This document shows positions 31,028-39,160 of a DNA stretch of 64,000 nt, one piece after another. The stretch lies in NCBI GenBank assembly GCA_021820665.1, contig JAKADK010000001.1, positions 62,001-126,000 of the forward strand, in the 5' to 3' direction. Position 1 is the first letter of the stretch, and each line of letters starts with the position of its first letter. A program made the translations under genes and the position numbers. The notes beneath the pieces were generated by a model. That model was not told where the DNA came from. It saw only the letters and a list, made by a program, of their open reading frames with translations, and searched no databases. Origin of the DNA: Actinomycetes bacterium (GTDB taxonomy: Bacteria > Actinomycetota > Acidimicrobiia > Acidimicrobiales > RAAP-2).

Positions 31028-31687
31028 CTACACGACGTCTTGGGGCTTGGGCCCTTTCGAGACTGGGCGGGCCACGATCTCGACGAAAGGACAGATGATC
31101 GCCGGCACTCGGGGCGGCTCGAAGCGGTCCTCGTGGTCGAGGTGGAACCCAGCTCGGACGACGGCGGCTTGCGTGTCCCGGTTGGGATGGCACCCGGCCC
31201 CGACGCGGCGCCAGATTGGGGTCACCCGATCCTGCCAGCGTGCCCGGCGGCCTTCACCGCGGACGTGCTCGAGGACGAGCAGCCGGCCGTCGGGCCGGAG
31301 CACCCGGCGCATCTCGGCGAGCGCAACATTGGGGTCGACCACCGAGCAGAGCACGAGGGTGGCGACGACGGTGTCGAAGCTCGCGTCAGGAAAGCCGAGG
31401 TGCTCGGCGGGGGCATCGGACACCTCGACCGGGACGGTGGCGCCAGCGAGGTGGCGGGTCAGGCGGCCCCGCATCGCGGGGTCGGGCTCGGCGGCGACGA
31501 CGCGGGTGACATCGCGGTAGTGACGGAGGTTCGCCCCGGTCCCCGCCCCAACCTCGAGCACCTCGCCGCGCGCTTGGCCGACCAGCCCGGCGCGGCGGCT
31601 CCCGAGCCAGGTGCGCTCCGCCTGGGTGTTGAGCCGGTCGTAGACGGCGGCGAAGAGGCGGTGGCCCTTGGCTCTCACCGCCGACAA
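31028..31687 (-). CDS. class I SAM-dependent methyltransferase
   Basis: 219 residues. Motif I is VLEVGAGTGANLRHY, followed by VVAAEPDPAMRGRL, and the post-I region has ASFDTVVATLVLCSVVDPNVALAEMRRVLRPDGRLLVLEHV, typical of Methyltransf_11 proteins. The C-terminal part resembles UbiE/phosphatidylethanolamine-type or thiol methyltransferases, but the substrate is unknown. It lies 64 bases downstream of the TlpA-like gene and three bases before the DoxX-like gene. Confidence 0.85.
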   Translation of the reverse strand: MSAVRAKGHRLFAAVYDRLNTQAERTWLGSRRAGLVGQARGEVLEVGAGTGANLRHYRDVTRVVAAEPDPAMRGRLTRHLAGATVPVEVSDAPAEHLGFPDASFDTVVATLVLCSVVDPNVALAEMRRVLRPDGRLLVLEHVRGEGRRARWQDRVTPIWRRVGAGCHPNRDTQAAVVRAGFHLDHEDRFEPPRVPAIICPFVEIVARPVSKGPKPQDVV

Positions 31688-31751
31688 CCTGGGATGAGAG
31701 GCGTGATGATCACTGACCGTACCGCCTGTGGTCGTTGGGACGGGGTTCGGT

Positions 31752-32396
31752 TCACCAGCCCTGCGCCTTGGCCTTGGCGATCTGCTGGTCGAGGCCGGCG
31801 GCGGTGACCGGGCCGATGATTTTCTCGAAGATCACGCCGTTGGGTGCGACGAGGTACTTCTCGGGGGGGTTGTCGACCCCGTAGTCGAGGGCGATGCGCC
31901 CCCCTGGGTCGGCGACGACCGGGTAGCGGCCCAGCTCGGGGCCGAGGAAGCCTCGGATGTTGGCGACGGTGTCCTCGAAGATCACCCCGACCAGCCTGGC
32001 CCCGCCCAGGGTGTTGTGCTCGGCGACGAACGTTGCCAGCTGGGGGGCCTCCTGGCGGCAGGCGACGCACCAGCTGGAGAAGAAGTCGACGACCACGAAG
32101 TGGCCCCTAAGGCCAGCCAGCGAGAAGGGCTGGCCGGTGACGGTCGGACCGTGGATCGGCGGCGCCAGCTGGCCGATCAGGGGGCTCTGGGCTTCGACCT
32201 GGGTGGCCGGCGGCGCCGAGGCGAGGACCGCCACCACCGCTCCGACCAGGGCCAGGGCGGCTACGGCCCACACGACGTGACGGCGACGGCGCCTGGCGAC
32301 GCGGGTACGCCCCGCCAGCGACGGTGGTGGCGGTGCCAGCGGGGCGGGGGGGCTTTCGGCGACCGTGTCGGTCTTTGTTGCCTGCACGACATTCAC
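31752..32396 (-). CDS. membrane-anchored TlpA/ResA-like thioredoxin
   Basis: 214 residues from GTG at 32396. A Pro-rich cytoplasmic N-terminus, one membrane helix (VVWAVAALALVGAVVAVLA, about 40-60) and an extracytoplasmic thioredoxin domain with the active site WCVAC are visible. Such proteins reduce disulfides outside the membrane, for example in apocytochrome c or copper proteins. It begins two bases after the glutaredoxin-like gene. Confidence 0.9.
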   Translation of the reverse strand: MNVVQATKTDTVAESPPAPLAPPPPSLAGRTRVARRRRRHVVWAVAALALVGAVVAVLASAPPATQVEAQSPLIGQLAPPIHGPTVTGQPFSLAGLRGHFVVVDFFSSWCVACRQEAPQLATFVAEHNTLGGARLVGVIFEDTVANIRGFLGPELGRYPVVADPGGRIALDYGVDNPPEKYLVAPNGVIFEKIIGPVTAAGLDQQIAKAKAQGW

Positions 32397-32398
32397 CT

Positions 32399-32671
32399 TC
32401 AGCTGGCCAGCGGGGCGTCTCGGGCAGCGAGATAGCGGCGCAGCTTGCGCTCGGACAGCCGGCCGTAGGAGAAGGCCTCGCCGTCGATCAGCACGCCGGG
32501 CGGGAACGCCACCCGGTGACGCACCATGAGATCTCGGCCCTCCTCGGTCGCGGTCGAGCGCTCTGTGACCTCGAGGTCGTAGTCACGGCCGACCCGGGCG
32601 AGGACCGCCTTGGCGTGCTCGCACAGTTCGCAGTCCGGCGCCGTCAGGAGCATGACGCGTACCGTCGTCAT
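32399..32671 (-). CDS. glutaredoxin-like protein
   Basis: A 90-residue thioredoxin-fold protein from ATG at 32671, overlapping the upstream gene's stop by four bases. The redox site is CELC (VMLLTAPDCELCEHAKAVL), followed by VAFPPGVLIDGEAFSYGRLSERKLRRYL with the cis-Pro position at FPPG. This matches the DUF836/glutaredoxin-like group. A cytoplasmic thiol-disulfide role is likely. Confidence 0.85.
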   Translation of the reverse strand: MTTVRVMLLTAPDCELCEHAKAVLARVGRDYDLEVTERSTATEEGRDLMVRHRVAFPPGVLIDGEAFSYGRLSERKLRRYLAARDAPLAS

Positions 32672-33423
32672 GACGCTGCGTGCGCGGCCATGCCGGCGCG
32701 CATCTGGGCGAGCAGGGTGGGGACCGGGACGTACATGGTGTAGTTCGGCGCCCCGCCGTAGTCCGCCCGCCACTCGATCCGCCCGGTCGGGCCGACGACG
32801 ATGAAGGAGTGGCCGTCCATGCTCGTGCCCATCATCCCGTAGCCGTTGGCGTCATAGGCGTGGGAGACCGCCAGGTTCGGGTCCGAGAGCACGGGGATGG
32901 TCGTGCCGTAGGTGCCGGCAGCCTGGCGGAGCGCCCCGAGGGGGTCGGTGGTGACGCTCACGACCTCGTCGATGCCCGCTCGATGGAAGCCGGCCATGTC
33001 ACGCTGGATCGCCTGGAGCTGGGTCCAGCACGGCTGGCAGTCGGTGCCCTCCTGGAAGTAGAGCAGCACCGTCTTGCCCCGCTGGGCGGCCAGGTTGAAG
33101 GTGCCGCCCATGTTCGAGGGCAGCGTGAAGTTCGGGGCGCTCGCCCCGGGCCCGGGCTGGCCGACCTGGTAGGTGTAGGAGCCCGAGCCGCCGTGGCTGC
33201 CGGTGAGGAAGACGGCGAGGAGCACCGCCACCGCGGCGGCCGCGGCCAGGCCGGTGCGGATCCACACCTTGCGGCGCCGGGCCTGCCTTGCCTGCTCGGC
33301 GCGCTGGATCCGTCTCGGCGCCCCGTTGTGCCTCGGCGGTTTGCCCTCGTGGCCCTGGCGGCCGGCGGCCTGAGGCTTCTGTGCCGGACGCCGACCGGCG
33401 CCGGTCGTGCTTCTGGAAGCCAT
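32668..33423 (-). CDS. membrane-anchored AhpC/TSA-type thiol protein
   Basis: 251 residues: a basic N-terminus, one membrane helix (about 55-75: TGLAAAAAVAVLLAVFLTG), then a peroxiredoxin-like thioredoxin fold outside the membrane with QEGTDCQPCWTQLQ (CxxC) and SFIVVGPTGRIEWRADYGG. A CxxC in this place is commoner in TlpA/SCO-like proteins than in true peroxiredoxins. It starts 16 bases after the CcdA-like gene, consistent with electron supply from that protein. Confidence 0.85.
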   Translation of the reverse strand: MASRSTTGAGRRPAQKPQAAGRQGHEGKPPRHNGAPRRIQRAEQARQARRRKVWIRTGLAAAAAVAVLLAVFLTGSHGGSGSYTYQVGQPGPGASAPNFTLPSNMGGTFNLAAQRGKTVLLYFQEGTDCQPCWTQLQAIQRDMAGFHRAGIDEVVSVTTDPLGALRQAAGTYGTTIPVLSDPNLAVSHAYDANGYGMMGTSMDGHSFIVVGPTGRIEWRADYGGAPNYTMYVPVPTLLAQMRAGMAAHAAS

Positions 33424-33438
33424 GTTCGGGTATCCTCT

Positions 33439-34500
33439 CTATCCGGCCGGAGCCCGGTCCGCTTCGATCTCGACGTCTACAGCCGGCAGGTCGGCGGCTG
33501 TGGGTGCGTCGCTGGTGCAGCACGGGGAGGCGAGCTCGCCGGAGGTGTCGTCCTCACCGGGCTCCGCTCTGTCTGCGTCGTCGTCTCGGTCGGCGACCTG
33601 ACGCACGGCCAAGACGACGAGGGCGGCCAAGGCGGCGAAGAGGCCGAGGGCGGTCACCCAGCCGGGCAGGTGCCCGAGCCAGGTGGTGAGCACGTGCGCG
33701 TAGTGCTGGGCGTCGCCCGACACCGTCGCCTGCCACCCACGGGTCGCCATGTCGGGACCGGTCACCGCCAGCACGCCCACCACCACGCCCATGACGACAA
33801 GGAGCAGGCCACCGGCGAAGCTAGCCAGCGGCACGGCTCGCACCCGGGCGCCGAGGCGCAGTCGCACGCTGCGTCCGGCCAGCAGGCGGCTGGCGCCGAT
33901 CTCGCGGCCGTCCCACACGAGCGCGACCACGAACAACGGCGCGACCATGCCAAAGACGTAGGCCACTCCCACCACGAGGGCGGTGAGGAAGCTCGCTGCC
34001 GCGCCCGACAGGGCGACCACCCCGGCGAGCACCGGGGCACAACAGGCCGTCGCCACCCCGGAGAAGGCGCCGAGCACGAACACCGATGCCGGGCCGCTGC
34101 TACCCCGGCGGGCACGGACGCCGAGCATCGGGATGGGGATCCGGAACCCTGCCGCCATGGCGAGACCCATCGCCACCATGACGACCGCCATCACCGAGTA
34201 GACGGCGGTGTGCTCGCCGTTGATGAGCCGGCTGAGCGCGGTGGCCCCGAAGGCGATCGGCAGGATAACCGCGGCCACCCCGGCAGCGAAGACGAAGGTC
34301 ATGGCGATCAGGCCCCGCCGGCGGTGGACGCCCGTGGCGAGGTAGGCGGGCAGCATGACTGACACGCAGCACGGCGCGAACAGCGCCACCACCCCGGCCA
34401 AGAAGGCGGCGATGACCGTGGTGCCGACGAGGAGGTGGCTCGCCCCGCCGAGCGACGCGGCGGCAAGCAGCGGAGCACCGATAGTCGCGTGGCTGGGCAT
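33439..34500 (-). CDS. CcdA/DsbD-family membrane thiol transporter
   Basis: 353 residues with two homologous halves, each with three helices. The redox Cys occur as [16 protein letters not shown] in the first half and [13 protein letters not shown] in the second; a third CC pair is in the soluble C-terminal tail ([10 protein letters not shown]). Proteins of this family carry reducing equivalents from cytoplasmic thioredoxin outward. Doubled Cys and the CC tail may also suit metal relay. It is the first gene of the thiol operon running to 29982 and has GGAGGA before its ATG. A BlaI-type operator lies at 34534-34550. Confidence 0.85.
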   Translation of the reverse strand: MPSHATIGAPLLAAASLGGASHLLVGTTVIAAFLAGVVALFAPCCVSVMLPAYLATGVHRRRGLIAMTFVFAAGVAAVILPIAFGATALSRLINGEHTAVYSVMAVVMVAMGLAMAAGFRIPIPMLGVRARRGSSGPASVFVLGAFSGVATACCAPVLAGVVALSGAAASFLTALVVGVAYVFGMVAPLFVVALVWDGREIGASRLLAGRSVRLRLGARVRAVPLASFAGGLLLVVMGVVVGVLAVTGPDMATRGWQATVSGDAQHYAHVLTTWLGHLPGWVTALGLFAALAALVVLAVRQVADRDDDADRAEPGEDDTSGELASPCCTSDAPTAADLPAVDVEIEADRAPAG

Positions 34501-34533
34501 GTGCGTGCAGAGTCCTCCGTGCGAGCGATGAGC

Positions 34534-34550
34534 TACGATGAACTGTAGTA
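34534..34550. promoter_or_regulatory. BlaI-type operator 1
   Basis: TACGATGAACTGTAGTA fits T(A/G)CGAC-N5-GT(A/C)GTA. It lies 34 bases upstream of the CcdA-family gene that heads the thiol operon. Confidence 0.7.
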
Positions 34551-34624
34551 GCTATTGGGCGCTGGCGTCGAGCTGCCCGCCGGTCATCGCCGCGTCGCGC
34601 ATCTACGCGAGGCGCAGCAGACCT

Positions 34625-35353
34625 TCAGACCGGTGGCCAGCCGAAGCGGGCGAACTCTCGCTGGAGCGGCACGAAGAACGAGCGCCAGGCACCGGTGACG
34701 AACAGCACGCCGACTCCCACGAGCAGCAAGCCACCGGCGACCTCGATGGCCCGCCCGTGGCGGCGGAGCCAGGCGAGTGACCCCTTGGCCCGGTTGAGGC
34801 CGAGCGCCAGGCCAGCGAAGGGCAGGCCGAGGCCGAGCGAGTACAGCGCGAGGAGGAACGCCCCCCACGCCGCGGTGCGGGTGGCCGCAGCGGTGGCCAG
34901 GATCGTGGCCAGCACCGGGCCGATGCAGGGCGTCCAGCCCGCCGCGAAGGCCATCCCCACCCCGAAGGCCGCCCGGGGCCCGGTGGGTAGGCGGTGGAGC
35001 GCGAAGCGTCGCTCCCGGTACAGCCAGGGGATCCGAAGCACACCGGCCATCGCCAAGCCCATGACGATGATCCCCCCGCCGGCGATCTCGACGATGAGAG
35101 GCAGGTTGCGCACGACGAGCGCTCCGAGTAGCCCGGCGGTCACCCCGAGCGCGGTGAAGACGACCGTGAAGCCGGCGACGAACAGGAGGGCGGCTCGAAG
35201 GGTCACCGACCGGGCCTCGGCCCGGCCGAGCTTGGACACCGGCAGCCCCGAGATGTACGAGACGTAGCCCGGCAGCAACGGCAGGCAGCACGGCGAGGTG
35301 AACGAGATGATCCCGGCGACGAAGGCGAAGAGCGGCAGCAGCAACGGGGTCAT
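34625..35353 (-). CDS. ccdA: cytochrome c biogenesis protein CcdA
   Basis: 242 residues, six helices. The first half has FVAGIISFTSPCCLPLLPGYVSYISG and the second has AFAAGWTPCIGPVLATIL, giving the conserved Cys pair of CcdA. The protein passes electrons from thioredoxin to extracytoplasmic thioredoxins (TlpA/ResA) for cytochrome c assembly. The ATG at 35353 directly abuts an operator (35355-35371), with TACGGT as a possible -10 box inside it, so the transcript is probably leaderless. Confidence 0.93.
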   Translation of the reverse strand: MTPLLLPLFAFVAGIISFTSPCCLPLLPGYVSYISGLPVSKLGRAEARSVTLRAALLFVAGFTVVFTALGVTAGLLGALVVRNLPLIVEIAGGGIIVMGLAMAGVLRIPWLYRERRFALHRLPTGPRAAFGVGMAFAAGWTPCIGPVLATILATAAATRTAAWGAFLLALYSLGLGLPFAGLALGLNRAKGSLAWLRRHGRAIEVAGGLLLVGVGVLFVTGAWRSFFVPLQREFARFGWPPV

Positions 35354-35354
35354 C

Positions 35355-35371
35355 TACGACGGACCGTAGTG
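35355..35371. promoter_or_regulatory. BlaI-type operator 2 at the ccdA start
   Basis: TACGACGGACCGTAGTG ends one base from the ccdA ATG. On the minus strand TACGGT sits about ten bases before the ATG, as expected of a leaderless promoter occluded by repressor binding. Confidence 0.75.
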
Positions 35372-35442
35372 GTAACTGGCGGCGCGCGGCCAGGTGGGCT
35401 GGTCACGGCAGGTGAGGACCACGGGCACCCCTCCACGGGTGC

Positions 35443-37467
35443 TCATGGGCTCCCGGTCGCCGTTGGTCCGGTCGCCGTTGGTCCGGTCGCCGTTGGTTCG
35501 GGTGCCGACGGGGCCGGCGTGCTCGGGTAGGTGAAGGTGTCGGTGATGAGGTGGCCGAGGTCGACGAGCCGGTCCCGGGCGAGGCGGCCCTGCGCGTCGA
35601 GCCACAGGGTGATCCACGCCGGAGTGCCCGGAAGGTACACCTGCAGGCCTCGCCCGCCGCCTGAGAGCGGATGCACGTCGGGGATCAGCCCGGGCTGCTC
35701 CGCGTCGCCGCTGTAGGGCTCGAGGGACATGAGCTGGGCACCCGACATAGGCCGCAGTGCCGTGGTGAAGCTCCGGCCGGTGGTGTTGCTCGTGACAGTC
35801 TCTTGGACGGCAACGGCCGGCACCTTCTCCATGGTGGCGACCACCTGGCCGAGGAGGAGCGGCTCGGTTGCGGGCGGTGGCCAGTCGATGCCGGCGGTCC
35901 AGGCACCCCCCGTCCAACCGGGCGCGGTGACCTGGAGGTGCAGATGGGTGTGCCCGGCCGGGAGCGTGACGGTCTGCGCGAAGCAGCCGGTGCCACAGGG
36001 GCGCGGGAACAATCCCACGTCCTTGCCGTCCGGGTAGGTCGCGTCAACGCCGACCCGAGCGCCGGGGGCCGGGCCGTTGGGGTCGTAGACCTGGACCTGG
36101 AGTTGGCCGGAGCCGGCGGCAACGGCGACGGTGAGCTCGCCGGCGAGGCCAGCGGCCCGGGCGACCGGGCCGCGAAGCGGCGCCGGGCCGAGCAGGGCTT
36201 GGACTTCGTTCGGCTCCGCCTTCGCCGGTGGCCCGGTGTCGGCCAGAACCGCGGTGACCACCAAGACGACCGCCACGACCCCGGCCTCCACCGGTAACGC
36301 CCGGCGTAGCAGACGGGCCTCGTTCCTGGCGATGCCCCGGGTCCGGCTCGCCCAGGCGAGCGCCAGGGCCAGAGCGAACAGCCCGCTCTTGACCAGCAGC
36401 AGCTGCCCGTAGCCGCTGTCGTAGAGCGACGACCACGACGGGAGCGTCTCGAGCGCGGAGAGCCCGCCGGCTGCGCCAAGCACGACCACGAGCGGCAGCG
36501 CCAGGCGCGCGTAACGGCGGGCCACCTCCACGAGCTGGGCGCGCTCGGCGCGGTAGCGGACCGCGGCGGCGACCATGAACGCGAGCGAGCCCGCCCACAG
36601 CGTGCCGACGACCAGGTGCACCGCGTTCACGACGAGACCGACCGCCCCGCCGACGAGGGCGGGGTGGCCATCGGCGGCCCACGCCACCCCGGCGCCTACT
36701 GCCATGACGAGCACGGGGCCCAGCCGCCGGGAGAGGGCGACCAGCGTCGCCGCCGCGGCGAGCAGGGCCGCAAGTCCGCTCAGCAGGGCCGCGTGCGACA
36801 GCCCGCCGGTCCCGCTCCCCACCTCGTCGAGGAACGCCACCGCGGCGCCGACGACGCTCGCCAGCAGACCGGCTCTGATCGGTGCCGAGGCGGCCGTGAC
36901 GCGGCGGTCGACGACCAGGCCGGTCACCGCCCCGCCGGCTGCCAGCGCCAGCCCGACGAGGAACAGCACCGTGGCCGCCACCCGCACCGGGTTCGGGGCT
37001 GCCCCGCGCTGGGCCGGCGCGGGGAGCGCGCCCGAGACTGGGCCGACTGCGAAGGCGAACTCGCCGAGTGCCTGATGGCCGTCCTCGGCGGAGAGGTCCT
37101 GCCAGGTCACGACGTAGATGCCCTTGGGCGCGGCGCCGAGGCGCACCCGCACGCTGCTGGCGTCACCCCCCGGCTCGACCGTCGCCGGCACGCGGTGGTT
37201 GCTGCCGGAAAGGTGGATCGACACGGTGGTGGCCGAGGTGACCACGCTTTCGCTGAAGCTCAGCGTGATCGTCGAGGGAGCGTGCGCCAGCCTCGCGCCT
37301 TGCGGCGGATCGCTCCCGATCAGGAAGGCGTGGGCGGACGCCACGCCCGCCCCGAAGCTGAGCAGCCAGACGATCGCAACGGCAAGGCCGACGCCACCTC
37401 GCCAAAGCCACCGCGGTCGGCTGCGACACCGGGCGGGCGCGATCCGACGCTTGACCGCATCGCTCAT
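35443..37467 (-). CDS. CopC-CopD fusion copper protein
   Basis: 674 residues. A signal-type segment (about 18-45) ends in ASAHAFLIGSDPPQG: the His after the cleavage site is the first copper ligand of CopC, and AEDGHQALGEF supplies the Asp/His ligands. Residues about 165-430 form the eight-helix CopD domain. The C-terminal approximately 230 residues are an extracytoplasmic region with two beta domains and a Pro/Thr tail containing three TATGP copies. CopC/CopD proteins bind periplasmic copper and import it or support cuproprotein loading. I prefer the ATG at 37467, which overlaps the stop of a 38-codon leader ORF. Confidence 0.88.
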   Translation of the reverse strand: MSDAVKRRIAPARCRSRPRWLWRGGVGLAVAIVWLLSFGAGVASAHAFLIGSDPPQGARLAHAPSTITLSFSESVVTSATTVSIHLSGSNHRVPATVEPGGDASSVRVRLGAAPKGIYVVTWQDLSAEDGHQALGEFAFAVGPVSGALPAPAQRGAAPNPVRVAATVLFLVGLALAAGGAVTGLVVDRRVTAASAPIRAGLLASVVGAAVAFLDEVGSGTGGLSHAALLSGLAALLAAAATLVALSRRLGPVLVMAVGAGVAWAADGHPALVGGAVGLVVNAVHLVVGTLWAGSLAFMVAAAVRYRAERAQLVEVARRYARLALPLVVVLGAAGGLSALETLPSWSSLYDSGYGQLLLVKSGLFALALALAWASRTRGIARNEARLLRRALPVEAGVVAVVLVVTAVLADTGPPAKAEPNEVQALLGPAPLRGPVARAAGLAGELTVAVAAGSGQLQVQVYDPNGPAPGARVGVDATYPDGKDVGLFPRPCGTGCFAQTVTLPAGHTHLHLQVTAPGWTGGAWTAGIDWPPPATEPLLLGQVVATMEKVPAVAVQETVTSNTTGRSFTTALRPMSGAQLMSLEPYSGDAEQPGLIPDVHPLSGGGRGLQVYLPGTPAWITLWLDAQGRLARDRLVDLGHLITDTFTYPSTPAPSAPEPTATGPTATGPTATGSP
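35455..35499. repeat. three 15-bp tandem repeats in the copCD tail
   Basis: GGTCGCCGTTGGTCC is repeated three times (the last copy with one change), encoding the TATGP repeats at the C-terminus of the CopC-CopD protein. Confidence 0.9.
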
Positions 37468-37580
37468 CGGGCCGTCGTGACCTTTGCCCTGGCGTCGAGG
37501 AAGGGCAGGCACAACGGGCCAAAGGAGACGATCCCGGCTGTCAGCGGGAGCATCTGGACACGAGTGACACCGGCAGTCAT
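37464..37580 (-). CDS. 38-aa leader peptide resembling a CcdA N-terminus
   Basis: The frame starts at the ATG at 37580, directly abutting operator 3, and its TGA overlaps the copCD ATG (ATGA). The product includes LPLTAGIVSFGPLCLPFL, which aligns with LPLFAFVAGIISFTSPCCLPLL of CcdA from 35353. The operator-to-start arrangement is also the same as at ccdA. I infer that the promoter and first codons of a ccdA gene were duplicated here and now drive copCD by translational coupling. Whether the peptide has a role is unknown. Confidence 0.55.
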   Translation of the reverse strand: MTAGVTRVQMLPLTAGIVSFGPLCLPFLDARAKVTTAR

Positions 37581-37581
37581 C

Positions 37582-37598
37582 TACGACATACCGTAGTG
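37582..37598. promoter_or_regulatory. BlaI-type operator 3 upstream of copCD
   Basis: TACGACATACCGTAGTG, one base from the leader-peptide ATG. TACGGT on the minus strand may be the -10 box, as at ccdA. Confidence 0.75.
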
Positions 37599-37621
37599 AC
37601 TGCTCCCTGGTCCGAGCCAGG

Positions 37622-38560
37622 TCAGAGCGGGCAGCGGCCGGCCATCTGGACCAGCATCTCGAGGTTGCTGGCCCACATCCCGAGCCCCGCCACCGCGGCG
37701 ACGCCGAGGGCGAACCCGGGGCTGTAGAGCAACCCGAGCCCGCCGAGGGCGAGCCCGGCCGGGGGCTCGTCGAGCGCGTCGAGACGCTCGGCGATCGTCT
37801 CGGCCGCCGAGAAGGCGGCCACCTCGACGCCGACGATGGACGCCGTCACCTGCCGCAGGGCGCTGCGCAGCCGGTCACGGCCGTCCTCGAGCGCACCGAC
37901 CGCGACCTCGTCAGCCCAGCGTTCGAGGGCGACCACGAGCGCTCGGGCGCTGCGCTCGGCCGGGGGAAAGAACCCGAGGCCGTGGCGTACCACGCTCGCG
38001 ACGCTCAGGTAGCGCTGGTGGCGGTGGTCGAGATGGGCGGCCTCGTGGGCGAGCACCGCGACCAGCTCGTCTGGGTACAGCGCGGCGACGAGCCCCGAGG
38101 AGACGACCACCTGACCCCCCTGGCCTTCCACGCTGAAGGCCACCAGCTCGTCGCGTGGCAGCACTACCAGCTCATGGCGGCCGAGCGGGGCATGCTCGCC
38201 GATACAGCGCTCGACGCGCGCCCTGCGGCGGACCCGACGCGCCCGACCGAGGGCCAGCGCGCTCGACGCGGCCACCACTACGGCCAGGACGCCCGCCGCC
38301 CAGCCGGCGGCGGCACCGCCGGGTGCCACACCGCCGAGCATGTGCAGGCACAGCGCTGCAAGGCCGAACGCGCCGGACGCAGACAGGACCGTAGGCGCGG
38401 CGTAGAACACCAAGCCCAGCTCGAAGACCGCGAACCCGCCCACCAAGGCAACCGTGATCAGCCGCGCCCAGTCGCTCGGTGCGAGGCAGCGCCCGAGCGG
38501 CCGCAGCACACCGGGCAGGGCGACGATCCCGAGCCCCGCCAGCACGAAGGCCAGGCCCAC
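37622..38560 (-). CDS. BlaR1-like M56-family membrane peptidase
   Basis: 312 residues from GTG at 38560. Two to three N-terminal helices lead to a cytoplasmic zinc-protease domain with HEAAH (VLAHEAAHLDHRHQRYLS) and a downstream ERWADEVA, followed by a final helix. It lacks the C-terminal penicillin-binding sensor domain of BlaR1, as do most actinobacterial M56 proteins. In BlaR1/BlaI systems such a protease triggers loss of the repressor. It lies directly after the BlaI-family gene, so the pair is probably the sensor and repressor of the regulon described here. Confidence 0.88.
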   Translation of the reverse strand: MGLAFVLAGLGIVALPGVLRPLGRCLAPSDWARLITVALVGGFAVFELGLVFYAAPTVLSASGAFGLAALCLHMLGGVAPGGAAAGWAAGVLAVVVAASSALALGRARRVRRRARVERCIGEHAPLGRHELVVLPRDELVAFSVEGQGGQVVVSSGLVAALYPDELVAVLAHEAAHLDHRHQRYLSVASVVRHGLGFFPPAERSARALVVALERWADEVAVGALEDGRDRLRSALRQVTASIVGVEVAAFSAAETIAERLDALDEPPAGLALGGLGLLYSPGFALGVAAVAGLGMWASNLEMLVQMAGRCPL

Positions 38561-38566
38561 CGCCGG

Positions 38567-38935
38567 TCAGCTCCGCTCGCCGCCGCCGTCGAGGAGGCGG
38601 CGCAGCCGGGCCCGGTCACCGGGCTTGAGGCCGGCGATGAAATAGCTGAGCGCCAGCGGGCGGTCCTTGGTGGCACCGAGCACCTCGTCCATGCGCGACG
38701 CGGCGTAGGCCTCCCGGCTCTTCAGCGGCTGGTACGCGTAGGCGCGGCCCGCCGGCTGGCGGTCGAGGCGTCCCTTGCGCCACAGACGCACCAGAATGGT
38801 CATCACCGTGGTGTAGGCCAGCGGGCGCTCAGCCGACATGAGCTCGTGGACCTGACCCGGCGTGAGCGGGCCTCCTGCGTCCCAAAGGACGTCCATGACC
38901 TCCGCCTCGAGCTCTCCCATCGCCAGCTTCGCCAT
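38567..38935 (-). CDS. BlaI/MecI/CopY-family transcription repressor
   Basis: 122 residues from ATG at 38935. The winged-helix domain is MGELEAEVMDVLWDAGGPLTPGQVHELMSAERPLAYTTVMTILVRLWRKGRLDRQPAGRAYAYQPL, as in BlaI/MecI, followed by a dimerisation helix region. There is no Cys-rich tail as in CopY. BlaI proteins bind dyads built from TACTAC/GTAGTA-like halves, and an operator of that kind lies 28 bases upstream of the start (38963-38979), indicating autoregulation. The same 17-base sequence is found at seven other promoters here. Confidence 0.92.
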   Translation of the reverse strand: MAKLAMGELEAEVMDVLWDAGGPLTPGQVHELMSAERPLAYTTVMTILVRLWRKGRLDRQPAGRAYAYQPLKSREAYAASRMDEVLGATKDRPLALSYFIAGLKPGDRARLRRLLDGGGERS

Positions 38936-38962
38936 GCCCGACTCACCTCGCGCCTCGCTACC

Positions 38963-38979
38963 TGCGACGAAGCGTAGTA
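38963..38979. promoter_or_regulatory. BlaI-type operator 4 (autoregulatory)
   Basis: TGCGACGAAGCGTAGTA, 28 bases upstream of the repressor gene's ATG. Confidence 0.75.
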
Positions 38980-39007
38980 CGTCTCCCCCGGCCGGTGCGC
39001 TACCATG

Positions 39008-39024
39008 AGCGACACCCTGTCGTA
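39008..39024. promoter_or_regulatory. BlaI-type operator 5
   Basis: AGCGACACCCTGTCGTA: a perfect right half-site (GTCGTA) and a left half with one mismatch, on the side of the divergently oriented His-rich protein gene at 39161. Confidence 0.55.
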
Positions 39025-39160
39025 GACGGCGGCACCGAACCCGGCCGGCTACCGGACGGCGAGCCGCCTGCCAGCGCGACGAGCCGGTGCGGCAATTCCG
39101 ATGGGGCATTCATCAGCTCACGTAAGCAGCGCGGCGCAGGCAAAGGGAGGAGACGACCAC

